DNA of 64,000 nucleotides from Euphorbia lathyris (GCF_963576675.1 NC_088917.1:18876001-18940000), one strand, 5' to 3'. Shown: positions 32,314-43,528, numbered from the stretch's first letter. Program-made: numbers and translations. The notes: generated by a model not told the origin, from the letters alone.

Positions 32314-33534
32314 ATGGTTAGGACAAAGCGTGTTGGTAACAAGCCCACCGTTACGGAAGCTAATCGCCTTCAGATTCAATGTGGAGCTTATTTTGACATC
32401 TATTCGGAGGAAGAAGCCGCTCGTTTCAAACATTTTTCACAAGCCGACCGCCAATTTGTTGATATGCACTTCTTAGACTTCCATTCGGTAAGAACGTTGA
32501 ATTTCTCTACTCGAATTGATGCCTTTATTGAAGCATTGGGTTGGCAAGAATTCGTTAATATGCGTTTCCCGCGTATTAATGAATTTGTGGTGGAATTTTT
32601 GGTCACTTTGTCCATGAACAAGAAGAAAACTTCAATTTCTTTTAGGAATAATGGTATCCCTTACACCATTGACTATGAAGCAATGGGAAATATGTTTGGT
32701 TTCCCTACTTCTGATTTTTACGATAAGCCTAAAGATTTTGATAATGATGCGGTTTGGCAAACTCTCTCGGATCAAGATTATTTTAATTCGAAAAACACTT
32801 CAAGCAAGTTGATTAAGGACAATTGTGTGTTCTTCTTTCATAAGTATTTAAGTTTCTCCTTGTTTGTTCGTGTTGAGAGTTCAAAGGTTCAAGTTCGGGA
32901 TTTGTATGTTTTGGATAGTTTGCTTAAAGACTTGAGGATTGATAGCATTGGTATTTTATTTGACAATTTATTCCGTGCTTCGAGGGCTAGTACCATTCAA
33001 ATCCCTCTTTGTAATTTTATCACCGCAATTGTGTTGGGAGCTCGGGGTGAATTGGCCGAATATGACATGTCCACCTACCGTGGGTATGTTCCGCTTTTGG
33101 ACATCTCGGCTCTTGAGCGAGCTCATTTATTGCTTCCCCAAGGACCTCCCGTCTTTATTTCCTATGCTACCCGTATTGCCCATCTTCGTGGCACTATGGG
33201 TGGTGGCGCTTCAAGTTCTCAATTTGTAGGTACCGAAGGCGGCGGAGATGCGGAAAGAGAGGAGGATGAACCACCGGCTCAAGCACAACCCCAAGCACCT
33301 CAAGCAGCGGATGATCCGGTCGATTTGCGGAGGATTTTGGACCAAATCAATTCCAACAACCGTCAAATGAATTTACGCATTGATGATTTGGTTGAAAACA
33401 ATATGGTGATGAATGACAACCTCAACCTTTTGAGGCGTGAGCATAGATCGACTCGGCATCGGATGCTTTCCTTTTTCCGACGCCGCAATGTGGAGACGTC
33501 ACCTACACCTCTCGATTCACCACCTCAAGCTTAG
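32314..33534 (+). CDS. Athila ORF-b, second ATHILA ORF-1-like protein, intact
   Basis: 406 codons from CACCATGG to TAG. Core: WQEFVNMRFPRINEFVVEFL, SISFRNNG, MGNMFGFPTSD, CVFFFHKYLSFSLF and VRDLYVLDSLL. These align by eye with ORF-a (WTKFAQMRFPIIGDWILEFF, LHAWFGFPPRD, YVLGDIF), so the two ORFs are diverged paralogues. The C-terminus has a glutamine/proline-rich linker and a coiled-coil-like stretch (ILDQINSNNRQMNLRIDDLV) ending in a basic region (FFRRRNVE). Function unknown. In element B the first two thirds of this ORF are deleted. Confidence 0.78.
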   Translation: MVRTKRVGNKPTVTEANRLQIQCGAYFDIYSEEEAARFKHFSQADRQFVDMHFLDFHSVRTLNFSTRIDAFIEALGWQEFVNMRFPRINEFVVEFLVTLSMNKKKTSISFRNNGIPYTIDYEAMGNMFGFPTSDFYDKPKDFDNDAVWQTLSDQDYFNSKNTSSKLIKDNCVFFFHKYLSFSLFVRVESSKVQVRDLYVLDSLLKDLRIDSIGILFDNLFRASRASTIQIPLCNFITAIVLGARGELAEYDMSTYRGYVPLLDISALERAHLLLPQGPPVFISYATRIAHLRGTMGGGASSSQFVGTEGGGDAEREEDEPPAQAQPQAPQAADDPVDLRRILDQINSNNRQMNLRIDDLVENNMVMNDNLNLLRREHRSTRHRMLSFFRRRNVETSPTPLDSPPQA

Positions 33535-33716
33535 GTTGTTTTCCTTTCATTTTATTTTTATCTTGTTATAATTTGGTACACTTTTCATTTTCTTATGTTT
33601 GGTACAATTTTTAATTTTTAATTTTATGTTGAATGTTTAATTTGCTCAATTTCAATCTTTGTTTCGTATTTTATGTTTTCTCCATTATTTTTGCACCAAT
33701 GAGGACATGGTCCAAT

Positions 33717-33734
33717 TTAAGTATGGGGGGAGAC
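33717..33734 (+). other. Internal polypurine-tract-like sequence after ORF-b
   Basis: TTAAGTATGGGGGGAGA, very similar to the tract next to the 3' LTR (TTAAGTGTGGAGATT, 41866-41880). Element B has the same pair (52981-52997 and 51867-51881). It could be a second plus-strand priming site or a relic of an older LTR junction. Confidence 0.5.
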
Positions 33735-33849
33735 ATTCATATATCAATTTCTACACAAAACAAACAAATGCAACGAATGATATTCATGCAAATGCAACAC
33801 ATATATATATTGCAAAACATTTTTCACAATAACTTAACATTTTCATAAG

Positions 33850-33854
33850 TTAAT
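33850..33854. repeat. Target site duplication of Tat element C (left copy, TTAAT)
   Basis: TTAAT before TGATAACAACCC is repeated at 40846-40850. Element B has the uninterrupted site with a single TTAAT near 52870. Confidence 0.93.
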
Positions 33855-34662
33855 TGATAACAACCCAAATTATTCTTGAATAAGGAATAAGGGAAAATTA
33901 ATAGAAATAATGGCAAACCATTATTCCTTTTAAAAGAGATATTTATACATGATTAATGTGGAATTAATGATAATTAATGCAGGGGAGAATATGCAAATAA
34001 TGAGGAAAAGGAAGGAGTCTCTAGCATTATGCCACGCCACGTGGACCATGGCGAGATACGCCATAACAAGATACGCCCGATGAGAGCGAGTAGCGGAGAC
34101 CCGCCATAGCTCTCAAGGAGAGCGTACATACGCCTTGACGGATCAAAGAATACGAAAAGGGATATTCATCTTACTGACAGAATATTATCCCAATGACCAA
34201 AAGGGATATTCACCTTGAGAACGCCGCAAGAAGAACCGGATGGCGGATCTCCACGGTTCAGCTCAGTGAGATCCGCTGGCGAACCTATGAGGCGAATCTC
34301 CTCTTTCACCTGATTCATCACAGTAACGGCTAACCGCCGACTCGGCCATAAAGACCATTAATGAGCTATCAATTAGCTAACCGCCAGGTTAAAGGTAACC
34401 AGTAACCGCCAGCTTAAAGGTAACCAGTAACCGCCATTAATGGAGCATTAATGGAGACCTTCTAGTTGCTGAAGGTTACGACTTCCTAGCTATATATAGC
34501 CTACATCCCTAGGCTATCAAGGTACACTTTTACTTACCCTTTGTCAATTCAGTTTGCTCTCTTGATCTTCCTTACTGACTTTGGCATCGCAGTGTCCCCG
34601 GCCGATCCCAACGGCGCCTCACAGGGAAGTGCTCCGATCAAGGATTTTTCCCCAAGTTATCA
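33855..34662 (+). repeat. 5' LTR of Tat element C
   Basis: TGATAACAACCC to CAAGTTATCA, with a TATATATA box at 34491-34498. It carries an internal direct repeat around TAACCGCCAGGTTAAAGG. Confidence 0.93.
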
Positions 34663-34664
34663 AT

Positions 34665-34682
34665 TGGTGCGGTGATCGTGGA
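34665..34682 (+). other. Probable primer-binding site of Tat element C
   Basis: TGGTGCGGTGATCGTGGA starts two bases after the LTR, where a PBS is expected. I do not assign the tRNA. Confidence 0.6.
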
Positions 34683-36620
34683 TCTCTAACAAACAGAAGA
34701 TCACAAAATCTTGATTGTATAGAGTTTCACAAAGAACAAAACAATGGAGTCAACGGAATAGAAATCACAATCTCAAACCTTGGCTCAATCAGTACAACAA
34801 ATCTATCCAAAGATACAGTTCTCCATATATTGGTGGGAAAGAGTTTTCTACATTAAATCTGGAACTTTATGATGAAAAAGATAAGTTTCCTCCCCTTTCT
34901 TATTCCATTTTTAATTAAAGAAAATTGAGATCCCTCACTCTTATAAAGTGCTATGAATATCATTACATGTTATTATGATAAATCTAATAAACTGTGAAAG
35001 ATGAAGTCATAGACACAAATCTTTCATTAAATCTTGTATGCTTACTATGCCCTCATATTTTTATGCATGACAAGTGTAATATGATATTATCATTGAATTA
35101 GTACAAACGCATGTATAAGACCCGTAATCTTGGGATTTACAAAAAAAATCATCCATTCAATGTGATTTTGTCATTTGATATTAAAATATCATAAAAGGGC
35201 TCATGTAATTACAAATTATTTAGATCTGGTCGGTCTTTTGGATGAACATGCATATAACTATTAGAAGAAATTACAAAAAAAATCATATTTGGTTTTTCCT
35301 TGTACAATTCACCATCTATATATGGCTTTTCTCCTATATAGTACTTTTAATATCAGAAATTCATATTTTTGAATATTGTTTTGTCAAACAGTTATTTCAT
35401 TCCCTTTTTTACAAGGATGTGTCTATTCATATAAAAACTGTTTATTTGACATTGTTAGAATTTCTGTTACCAACACAAGAGACTTGAAAATATTGAGTCT
35501 ATTTGTAATTATCATGTAACTGTCCCTAACTATTAAGGCCATTATGGGCTGATGAATTACCAAATGGGATAAACAAAACTTTCATGTCCTGAGCTAACTA
35601 CAAAATAGTGCAAGTGTCGATTTCGGATTAGAACATTAATTTATGCAAAATTCTTAGGATATACATGAGAATTCCTTAAAGATTGGAGGATTGTATGTGA
35701 AGGTAGGTGAGAGTGAATTTTGAGTAAGTTTCTTTACACTCCAAATCGGAGGAGAATCATGGTACATGTATTTTTCTTCCAAAATTACCCTTTCTCTTTT
35801 ATTTTATTCGTACAAATGAAATGATATACGAGTAGAGTAATTTTATATATAACTATATTATTAAATCATCACTTACCTTTCTTTAATTACACCCCATTCA
35901 AATGAGGCTTTAATGATCTCTGAATGTCATTAATGTATGGATGCACAATATTAATTGCAAGTAAATAGCAACTATGTAAGATATCTTACCCAATATAGAA
36001 TGCCATAACTTTTATGACGTTTAAAATAAATATGCTATCTTGGATATTAATGCGCATTGAAATACAAAAGGACATTATTCTTAAACCATTCTCATTATGG
36101 TTATTTATTAAGAATTCATTATGATATTCATGTGCAGTAGCAATCTTTATGGTTATGACCGTTATACGTGATATTATTATTAAAACAAGCACGATTAAAA
36201 TTCTATTATGAATTTATTTGACATATAATATTTACTCGGTTTTATCCTTTGACTAAGTTCATTCTAGAGTCAGGGACCAACGCGAAGGAATTATTAAGTT
36301 GATTCCAAGATGAATTAAAAATTCCATAAAGAGATATTGCATCATACATGATATTTGCCAACAAGGCAAATGCAAACATTCTTTTGCTATGAAGTATGTT
36401 CCATGGATCAAGCCATTGATCCCCAAGGTAAGTGAATATAGCTTTTATGACTTACCACAATCTTTTAATAATGGACATAGCATGCCCCACTTCTGGAGTT
36501 CTTTCAGTGCTAACCCACAAGTACAAGGGAGTTGCTAATACTACAACCAGTGCAAACACTGATATGAAAAATAAAGCTCAATCCAAAGAAGTGTATATGC
36601 AGAGTCACTTCAGAAAAATT
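34683..36620. other. Non-coding 5' interior of Tat element C
   Basis: About 1.9 kb, AT-rich and without plausible genes. I recognise no family motif here and no internal terminal repeats. Confidence 0.5.
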
Positions 36621-38260
36621 CCTTGACTATGTCATTGGCCAAAAAGGAGTTAGAGCAAATCCAGATAAAATAAAAAACCTTGCGAGGAAAAAGGTGAAAA
36701 GAGCGCCTAAATAAAAGCCATGCGAGGAAAAAGGTGAAAAGAGCGCCTAAATGAAAACCCCACAATGGGTGAGAAAGATCCAGAGGTTGAACGGGCGGAT
36801 CATCATACTAGAAAGATTGTCAACAAGCATATCAAGGTATAAAACAATTCCTAGCAGAACCACCCTTGATGAGCAGACCAATCTGAAGGGGAGACCTGCG
36901 TTTGTATCAATCTGTCATGGATAAAGATATGTGCACCGTGGTTATTTAAGAAGAAGAAGGTCAGCAGTTCTCCATCTATTATGTTAGCAAAATGTTGAAG
37001 GATGCGGAGACAAGATATCAGAAGTTAGATAAAATGGCTCCCACGGTTGTGACAACATCCATCCGCGTTAAACCATATCTCCAAGCATAACCTCAACATG
37101 ATCGAGATCAAGATCAAGAACCGGCTTCACCATCATGATTCAACATTGAACACACGAATGATGAGATTGAAAGGCGAGTGCATGCCGCTCTATATAGACA
37201 AGAGAACAATGCAGAAAGGTACGCCATCAAGTTAACATGAATTCGCCATTCACAGCACGGATCCTAGGGTACGAAGCGGACAGAATGTTTAAAGCTTCCA
37301 ACTTGCCACAATATAAAAGAAAAGATTCAATATAAGCGGGACATTACATATCCCGAACCCAAAGGAGGGGAGCATGTAACCGTTGGAAGAAACGCCAAAG
37401 CGTACTATAGGTTGGCCACCACATTGGTTGGCCACCACACTGAAGCTTGCTGGGAGCTGGCAAACTAGATAGCTTTGTCCAGAATAACAAATAACAAGAT
37501 GACAAGCAGAAGACAGATCCCAAAAATAAATTCAAAAGTGTCATTAATGTCATAGCAGATGGACCAGTGTATCAGCCACCCGTGGAAAAAGCAAAAATAT
37601 CCGCTCTGGATAAAACATCCCTCCATTGCTCCTTTTGCAGAAACAGGTCCGGTAATCTCTCCACATGCAGATGCATTGGTAGTAACAATGGCGATTCAAG
37701 GATGGGAGATAAAATAAAGCAAGTAAAGACACGGGCAGTTCTCGCAATGTCATCACCAAAGGTGCATTCGCCAAACTAAAGGTTGATCCGATCCAAATAG
37801 AAACAACCATTGTTGACATCATTGGAGTGACGGGTCACACTATCCAGACCAAGGGCCAGAGGTTGCAGCCCTAATTTCCATCCGTCGTCTGACAATGTAC
37901 ATTCCCACCAGCAAAGGAGGAGTAATGATTAGCGGGAACCAAAAGGTGGCTAAAGAGACTTATACTCGGCGTCACTATCAATCCGCCCACAATCCAAAGA
38001 GGACGAAGGTGAGAAATATTAACTTGTTACTACAGCTTTGGCCGACACAGAAACGCTCCTTATTGCTGATGGAAAGCGGGTGCGGATCGCCAAAGGATTA
38101 AAACTTGAGATCAAAGAGGATGTTAAAAAAGTTCTCATTGAGTCTGAAAGCATATTTACATAGGAGAATGAGATCCCCACAGGAGTAAGCCCAGATGTGA
38201 TTACTCATAAGTTAAACATCATTGAGGATGCGGTTCTAGTTGCTCGGAAAAGGCGGAACC
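36621..38260 (+). pseudogene. Decayed Tat gag-pol remnants, out of order
   Basis: Short peptide matches in shifting frames. Near 36640, GQKGVRANPDKIKN is the end of RT. Near 36960-37030, QQFSIYYVSKMLKDAETRYQKLDKMA is the RT-RNase H junction. Near 37780-38000, DIIGVTGHTIQTKG and PTSKGGVMISGNQKVAKETY are protease. Near 38180-38220, GVSPDVITHKLNI is the link to RT. RT/RNase H remnants therefore precede the protease, the reverse of the normal order. Many stops; no function expected. Confidence 0.6.
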
Positions 38261-38997
38261 ATGGGCCTAAAAATCAGTATTTTTACATATTCTTATATGT
38301 GCATTAAACTGTTATAGTATCCTACATTTTATAATTTATTCTTTCTCGCCATACTTCTTATATTCATTTGCCTAGCTTTTAGTGCTGATATACGCCCAGT
38401 GGCTGGCGAATGAAAAGTTCCACAGGCGGATCAATTACCTCAAAGATAGGACAATTGATCCCATCACGGGCGGATCCCCTTTCCATAAAGATAAGAAGCA
38501 CAGACCCTCAGGAGCTTTCAAATGAGCTCAACTCTCTCCTCAAAGACAAGAAAAGGATTGACCACCATCAAAAGCGGGTTAAAATCGTCTCAAACATGAG
38601 ATCATTACACCCTCAACTTTCTCCTCAAAGATAGGAGAACACTCTCATGGGTGGATCCATCTTTAGATGATCACCATTCGAGAAAGAGTTAAAACATTCC
38701 TTGGACGCAAGGACTTTACACTCTCTCACTCCCTTCCCAAAGAAGGGTTCACAAGTCCTACGGGCGGATCGCTTCACCTCAAAGATAGGTAGCAAGTTGA
38801 TCCCCTAGGCAGCTTTACTTCCTCTAGAAGGAATAGAACAGCTTCTAAACCTTCACAAAGGTTCACACATTGGGGTACGGCTGGCCACCTACCCTAAACA
38901 ATCGGAGAAATCCTAAACCAGATTCTAGAAAATTACTTGCTAAAAGATATAATGCATTAGTAAAAATAGTTCTGGAAAGCAAAGGGTTCATCCAACT

Positions 38998-39510
38998 AAT
39001 GAAGCCTCGTCTTCATCTCCAAGTAATGAAGCCTCGTCTTCATCTCCAAATAATGAAGCCTCGTCTTCATCTCCAAATAATGAAGCCTCGTCTTCATCTC
39101 CAAGTAATGAAGCCTCGTCTTCATCTCCAAGTAATGAAGCCTCGTCTTCATCTCCAAGTAATGAAGCCTCGTCTTCATCTCCAAGTAATGAAGCCTCGTC
39201 TTCATCTCCAAATAATGAAGCCTCGTCTTCATCTCCAAGTAATGAAGCCTCGTCTTCCTCTCCAAGTAATGAAGCCTCGTCTTCATCTCCAAACAATGAA
39301 GCCTCATCTTCATCAAATTAATGAAGCCTCGTCTTCTTTCAATTCATGAAGCCTCGTCTTCATCCAAATAATAAAGCCTCATCTTCATCCAAGTAATGAA
39401 GCCTCGTCTTCATCTCCAAACAATGAAGCCTCGTCTTCATCAAAGTAATGAATTCACGTCTTCATCAAAGTAATGAATTAACGTCTTCATCATAGAAATA
39501 ACGAAGTCTC
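38998..39510. repeat. 27-bp minisatellite (AATGAAGCCTCGTCTTCATC...)
   Basis: About eleven units of 27 bp from 38998 to about 39300, then roughly seven shortened or diverged units to about 39510. The variable bases are mostly at the end of the unit (CCAAGT or CCAAAT). Because 27 is a multiple of three and the unit has no stop in several frames, spurious ORFs appear on both strands. It lies in the 3' untranslated region, a known hypervariable site of tandem repeats in Tat/Ogre elements. Confidence 0.93.
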
Positions 39511-40026
39511 GCCTTCACAAATGCAAAGTAAAAACACTTTGGAAAATGAGTAAAGGCTAAAAAGGCAAGTGCCTAGAGTGCCAAAACCCTCCACAAAATG
39601 CACAAAAGTCCCTAAATGGCTGATCATTCTTACTGATCCCTAAGGTCGGGTCATTCTCCTCAATATGGCAGAACTGAAGAAAAAAATCCCTAAGGCGAAT
39701 CATAATCCTATGCGGTAGGAACAAATGGTCCCATAAAGGGCAGGTTATTCCTTTCTAAAGGAAATATAACTCTCAAGAAGCCCCTAGAGGCTAACAATGG
39801 ATACGGTTGGCCACCTATCCACGAAGAAGCAAAATCCCCTAAAAGCGTATCATATCCATATATGATCCCACATAAGGCGGATCTTGTTCATAAGATCCCG
39901 CATAAGGAAGCCCCAAAAGGCGCATCATTTCCATATATGATCCCCCATCTAGGGCGGGTCCACTTTCCTCCAAGATAGAAAATAAAACACCATTTAGACA
40001 GCCCTAAAGAGCTTTTTATACCTTTA
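39511..40026. other. 3' interior of Tat element C
   Basis: Non-coding, with degenerate repeats of GGCGGATC and CCTCAAAGATAGG-type words that begin already near 38400. Confidence 0.55.
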
Positions 40027-40037
40027 GGGGGGGCTTC
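40027..40037 (+). other. Polypurine tract of Tat element C
   Basis: GGGGGGGCTTC directly before the 3' LTR; same as 2551-2561. Confidence 0.82.
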
Positions 40038-40845
40038 TGATAACAACCCAAATTATTCTTGAATAAGGAATAAGGGAAAATTAATAGAAATAATGGCAAA
40101 CCATTATTCCTTTTAAAAGAGATATTTATACATGATTAATGTGGAATTAATGATAATTAATGCAGGGGAGAATATGCAAATAATGAGGAAAAGGAAGGAG
40201 TCTCTAGCATTATGCCACGCCACGTGGACCATGGCGAGATACGCCATAACGAGATACGCCCGATGAGAGCGAGTAGCGGAGACCCGCCATAGCTCTCAAG
40301 GAGAGCGTACATACGCCTTGACGGATCAAAGAATACGAAAAGGGATATTCATCTTACTGACAGAATATTATCCTAAGGACCAAAAGGGATATTCACCTTG
40401 AGAACGCCGTAAGAAGAACCGGATGGCGGATCTCCACGGTTCAGCTCAGTGAGATCCGCTGGCGAACCTATGAGGCGAATCTCCTCTTTCACCTGATTCA
40501 TCACAGTAACGGCTAACCACCGACTCGGCCATAAAGACCATTAATGAGCTATCAATTAGCTAACCGTCAGGTTAAAGGTAACCAGTAACCACCAGCTTAA
40601 AGGTAACCAGTAACCGCCATTAATGGAGCATTAATGGAGACCTTCTAGTTGCTGAAGGTTACGACTTCATAGCTATATATAGCCTACATCCCTAGGCTAT
40701 CAAGGTACACTTTTACTTACCCTTTGTCAATTCAGTTTGCTCTCTTGATCTTCCTTACTGACTTTGGCATCGCAGTGTCCCCGGCCGATCCCAACGGCGC
40801 CTCACAGGGAAGTGCTCCGATCAAGGATTTTTCCCCAAGTTATCA
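40038..40845 (+). repeat. 3' LTR of Tat element C
   Basis: Same 808-bp length as the 5' LTR; TATATATA at 40674-40681. Confidence 0.93.
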
Positions 40846-40850
40846 TTAAT

Positions 40851-41880
40851 ATGATTATTTGTTTAGGTTATCATTATCGATAGAAATGATATTTCTATAC
40901 GGGTAATATATTTTTCAAATTTTTCACAAATCTCCGATACGTTTTTTTAAAATTGTCTCGAGTGAATGTAGTTTAAGTAAAAAATTCTTTATTCAATCTC
41001 TATTTTATATCATGTAATTCATGATAGAATAAATCTTATTTTAAATTTTCAATTAGGTTTATAGGCTTTTAATTGAACTAACAATGTTAGCTCGGTTTGA
41101 TTTCGTCTTACATTAACACCAATTGAAGTTTTTAAGGAAACTTTAGCCATAATACATGTTGAATTTTAAGTCAATATAGGATGAATGTGCTATCTTTCTT
41201 TTTTCCAAGTTACAATTTTATAATTCATATTAATCAATCAATTAGTTGAATTCTTAACTTTTGGCCACGATTGAGACCAACCTTATCACAATCGAGGTAT
41301 GAAAGGGAAGAAAATTAAGTACCGTTTACTTTTGGCCACGGTTGCAACCACCCTTATCACAATCGAGGTATGGAAGGAACGTTTAAAAAAAATAATAAGC
41401 GTGTATAAGTTTAAAGTAACGATTGCGTCCACCCATGGCATGGTCGGTACCTCTTAAGCGAACACTAAGTAAAAATCTTATAAGGTTACGGTTGAAACCA
41501 CCCTTATTTCGGGCGTAACCAAGCAAATAAAAACAAGTACTTATTCATTTTAATATATCTTATATATTAGTTTAGGTTTGGGAAAGAAAATTTTGTGCTT
41601 TGAAATGCCTTGAGATGAAAGACTCAATAACATGCGTGCTTATTTCGTCCCCAATGCTTCAATACAAAAATTGGAAATACAAGACGAATGATATATCGTA
41701 TTTATACTAAGTTAGTTTGATATTTTGCGTATAAATTTGCCATGTGAAGTTAGTCTTTTCGGCTTAACTAATTTAAAAGGTAATACAAAGATATATGTTT
41801 TATTTTCATAAAGAGATTAGTTAAAGAATAAAATCAGTGAAATTTTGCTCGGGACTAGCAAAAGATTAAGTGTGGAGATT
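40851..41880 (+). other. Athila A 3' untranslated region with short tandem repeats
   Basis: From 41255 to 41530 there are three to four imperfect units containing TTTTGGCCACGRTTG and ACCACCCTTATCACAATCGAGGTATG. The same array is at 52225-52470 in element B. The region ends in the polypurine tract at 41866-41880. Confidence 0.65.
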
Positions 41881-43368
41881 TGTAAAGTCCAAAATATACC
41901 TAAAATATCATCAATAATTACATCAATATTGCTACGAATTTATGCTATTCATACCTATTTAGAATACTTTTACTCTCGAATATGTTTCTTTCGTGCAAGG
42001 TACATAAATATTTGGTAAAATCCAAATAGGAGTAAAAAGAGCTCAAAAATAGAAGAAAGCCCTACAAAAGGAGTCAAAGACGACGAAAATTAATAACGCC
42101 AAGTCGAGGACACGAACGAGAGCGAAAAAGTGAAAAACGCTCCGTGCCGCGACCGCGGCCCCCCTTTTCACGGTCGCGACACGCGTCCTTCAGCCTTTTT
42201 TCCCTTCGTCCAATGACCAAATTGTTGCTCCCCCATTCTCGGTAGTGAATTTGATATTCTCGGTACGAGCAGGAGATTTTGGAAGCCTAGTTACACACTT
42301 TCGTTTTCGACGAAACACGATCGTTCAGGTGGATAAAGACATCCTTTCACAGCGGACACAATCCTTCACAACGGACATGACACTTCAATCAAGACTCTTT
42401 AACATCTATAAATAAAGAGTTGATGGAGAATTGAGAGAAAAAAATAACAAAGATATAGTGATATGTGTAGAAGAAAGAAATTAGTGTAGAATTTATGCAG
42501 AAATTCCGAGTCAAGTGATTCAGAAGTTAGATTTAGATTTTGTAAAAAGCAATATGATGTACACACATTGTTTACAAATTCAGTAGCGTTTAGACATTGT
42601 TCCAGTTTAGTTTTCATTTTGGTAGTAGACCGACCCAGTCTCTATTACGAAGATTCAGCGAGAAGATTGAGTAGAGGATTCGCCCCTGAGCCTGACAAAC
42701 TCTAACGAACCCCAAGGAAAGGATTGACAACCCGTTCACTTGCACACCGTCGAAGAATTCAATGCTCCATGTTCTCTGTAAACTTGTATCAATTTATATT
42801 TCATCTAATAAAGTCTGTTCTATTCGATAGATTCTTATGCAGCACTTTGGTAAATGAGCCGAAGTGGATTGATGCTGGTGTTTTCATTAAAACGTATTTA
42901 ATTCAAATCTTTACAAGGAAACTTTGTTGAACACTTAGGCAAATTATCATCTCGAAAGAGTTTTAATTTGATTAAGGGCAACTATCCCGAAAGGGTTTTG
43001 TCGCGTTCAAAGCCAATTAATTAGAGGTTCCATCATTTATTTCATCTTTATAATTCGTGCAAAGTTTAAAGTTGTTTCTTTGCTTAATGCAAACAAATAC
43101 ATTTGTTTACTTTTCTAAAGTACTAAAACGTTCCTGTTTTGCAAATTCATTCTTAAATCAGAATATTTTTTAACATCTTCATATTCTAATCTAATTCTTA
43201 TTCTAGCAATTTCAAAACCAAAACCGATTAAACGATTTTCCATATTATAAACCTTTAAAGTAAATTTAACCGATTATAAATAAGTTTTGTTCAAAAAACA
43301 TTCCCTGTGGGATCGATATCTTTTATTACTACAAGCGTATACCGTGCACTTGCGGAAATCGCTCAACA
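41881..43368 (+). repeat. 3' LTR of Athila A (1488 bp)
   Basis: TGTAAAGTCC to CGCTCAACA. It lacks about 12 bp (an AATAACAAATTA-type repeat) relative to the 5' LTR and has scattered substitutions. TATA at 42407-42416. Confidence 0.92.
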
Positions 43369-43373
43369 CAATG

Positions 43374-43528
43374 ATACCTTCATCCCTCCTTCGCCTGATG
43401 GTGGCAAAACGAGGGAGAAAGAACAAGCTGATGGAACTCAGCCCACGGTAGGAGAAACTTCAGGTAGTCAGCAAAAGAGGAAAGCCAAAGACAAAGGCAA
43501 AGGGATAGCTCAAGTCAATAGAAACTAG
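43374..43528 (+). pseudogene. SIRE ORF3, last part
   Basis: Completes ORF3 after Athila A. The split codon is G (25285) plus AT (43374-43375). Sequence DTFIPPSPDGGKTREKE aligns with DAFRIPPPDADKTGEKE of the minus copy. The C-terminus is basic (KRKAKDKGKG), stop TAG. Confidence 0.82.

Larger units (their letters stand above)
33855..40845 (+). mobile_element. Tat-type Ty3/gypsy element C, non-autonomous
   Basis: Two 808-bp LTRs (33855-34662, 40038-40845) differing at about eight positions by eye, flanked by TTAAT, inserted in the 3' region of Athila A. The 5.4 kb interior has no long ORF, only scattered decayed pol and protease remnants, a 27-bp minisatellite and a polypurine tract. With nearly identical LTRs but a degenerate interior it was probably mobilised in trans by an intact relative. 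Confidence 0.92.
25286..43368 (+). mobile_element. Athila-type Ty3/gypsy element A, internally deleted, with nested Tat element
   Basis: LTRs 25286-26786 and 41881-43368, tRNA-Asp PBS, gag, protease, an RT stub, two downstream ORFs and a 3' UTR, flanked by CAATG. Without nested element C it is about 11.1 kb. RT beyond its first motif, RNase H and integrase are deleted near 29700, compared with element B. It is inserted in ORF3 of the plus SIRE element, in the same orientation. Confidence 0.92.

Noticed and set aside
35242..36192. Short ORFs in the AT-rich interior of Tat element C
   Set aside because: Random composition, no motifs, no matching ORF in related sequence.
38870..39349. Repeat-protein ORFs on both strands over the 27-bp minisatellite
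   Set aside because: They are a by-product of a stop-free unit whose length is a multiple of three; located in a 3' untranslated region.
38998..39510. CRISPR-like repeat array
   Set aside because: Units are contiguous with no unique spacers, in a plant retrotransposon; it is a minisatellite.
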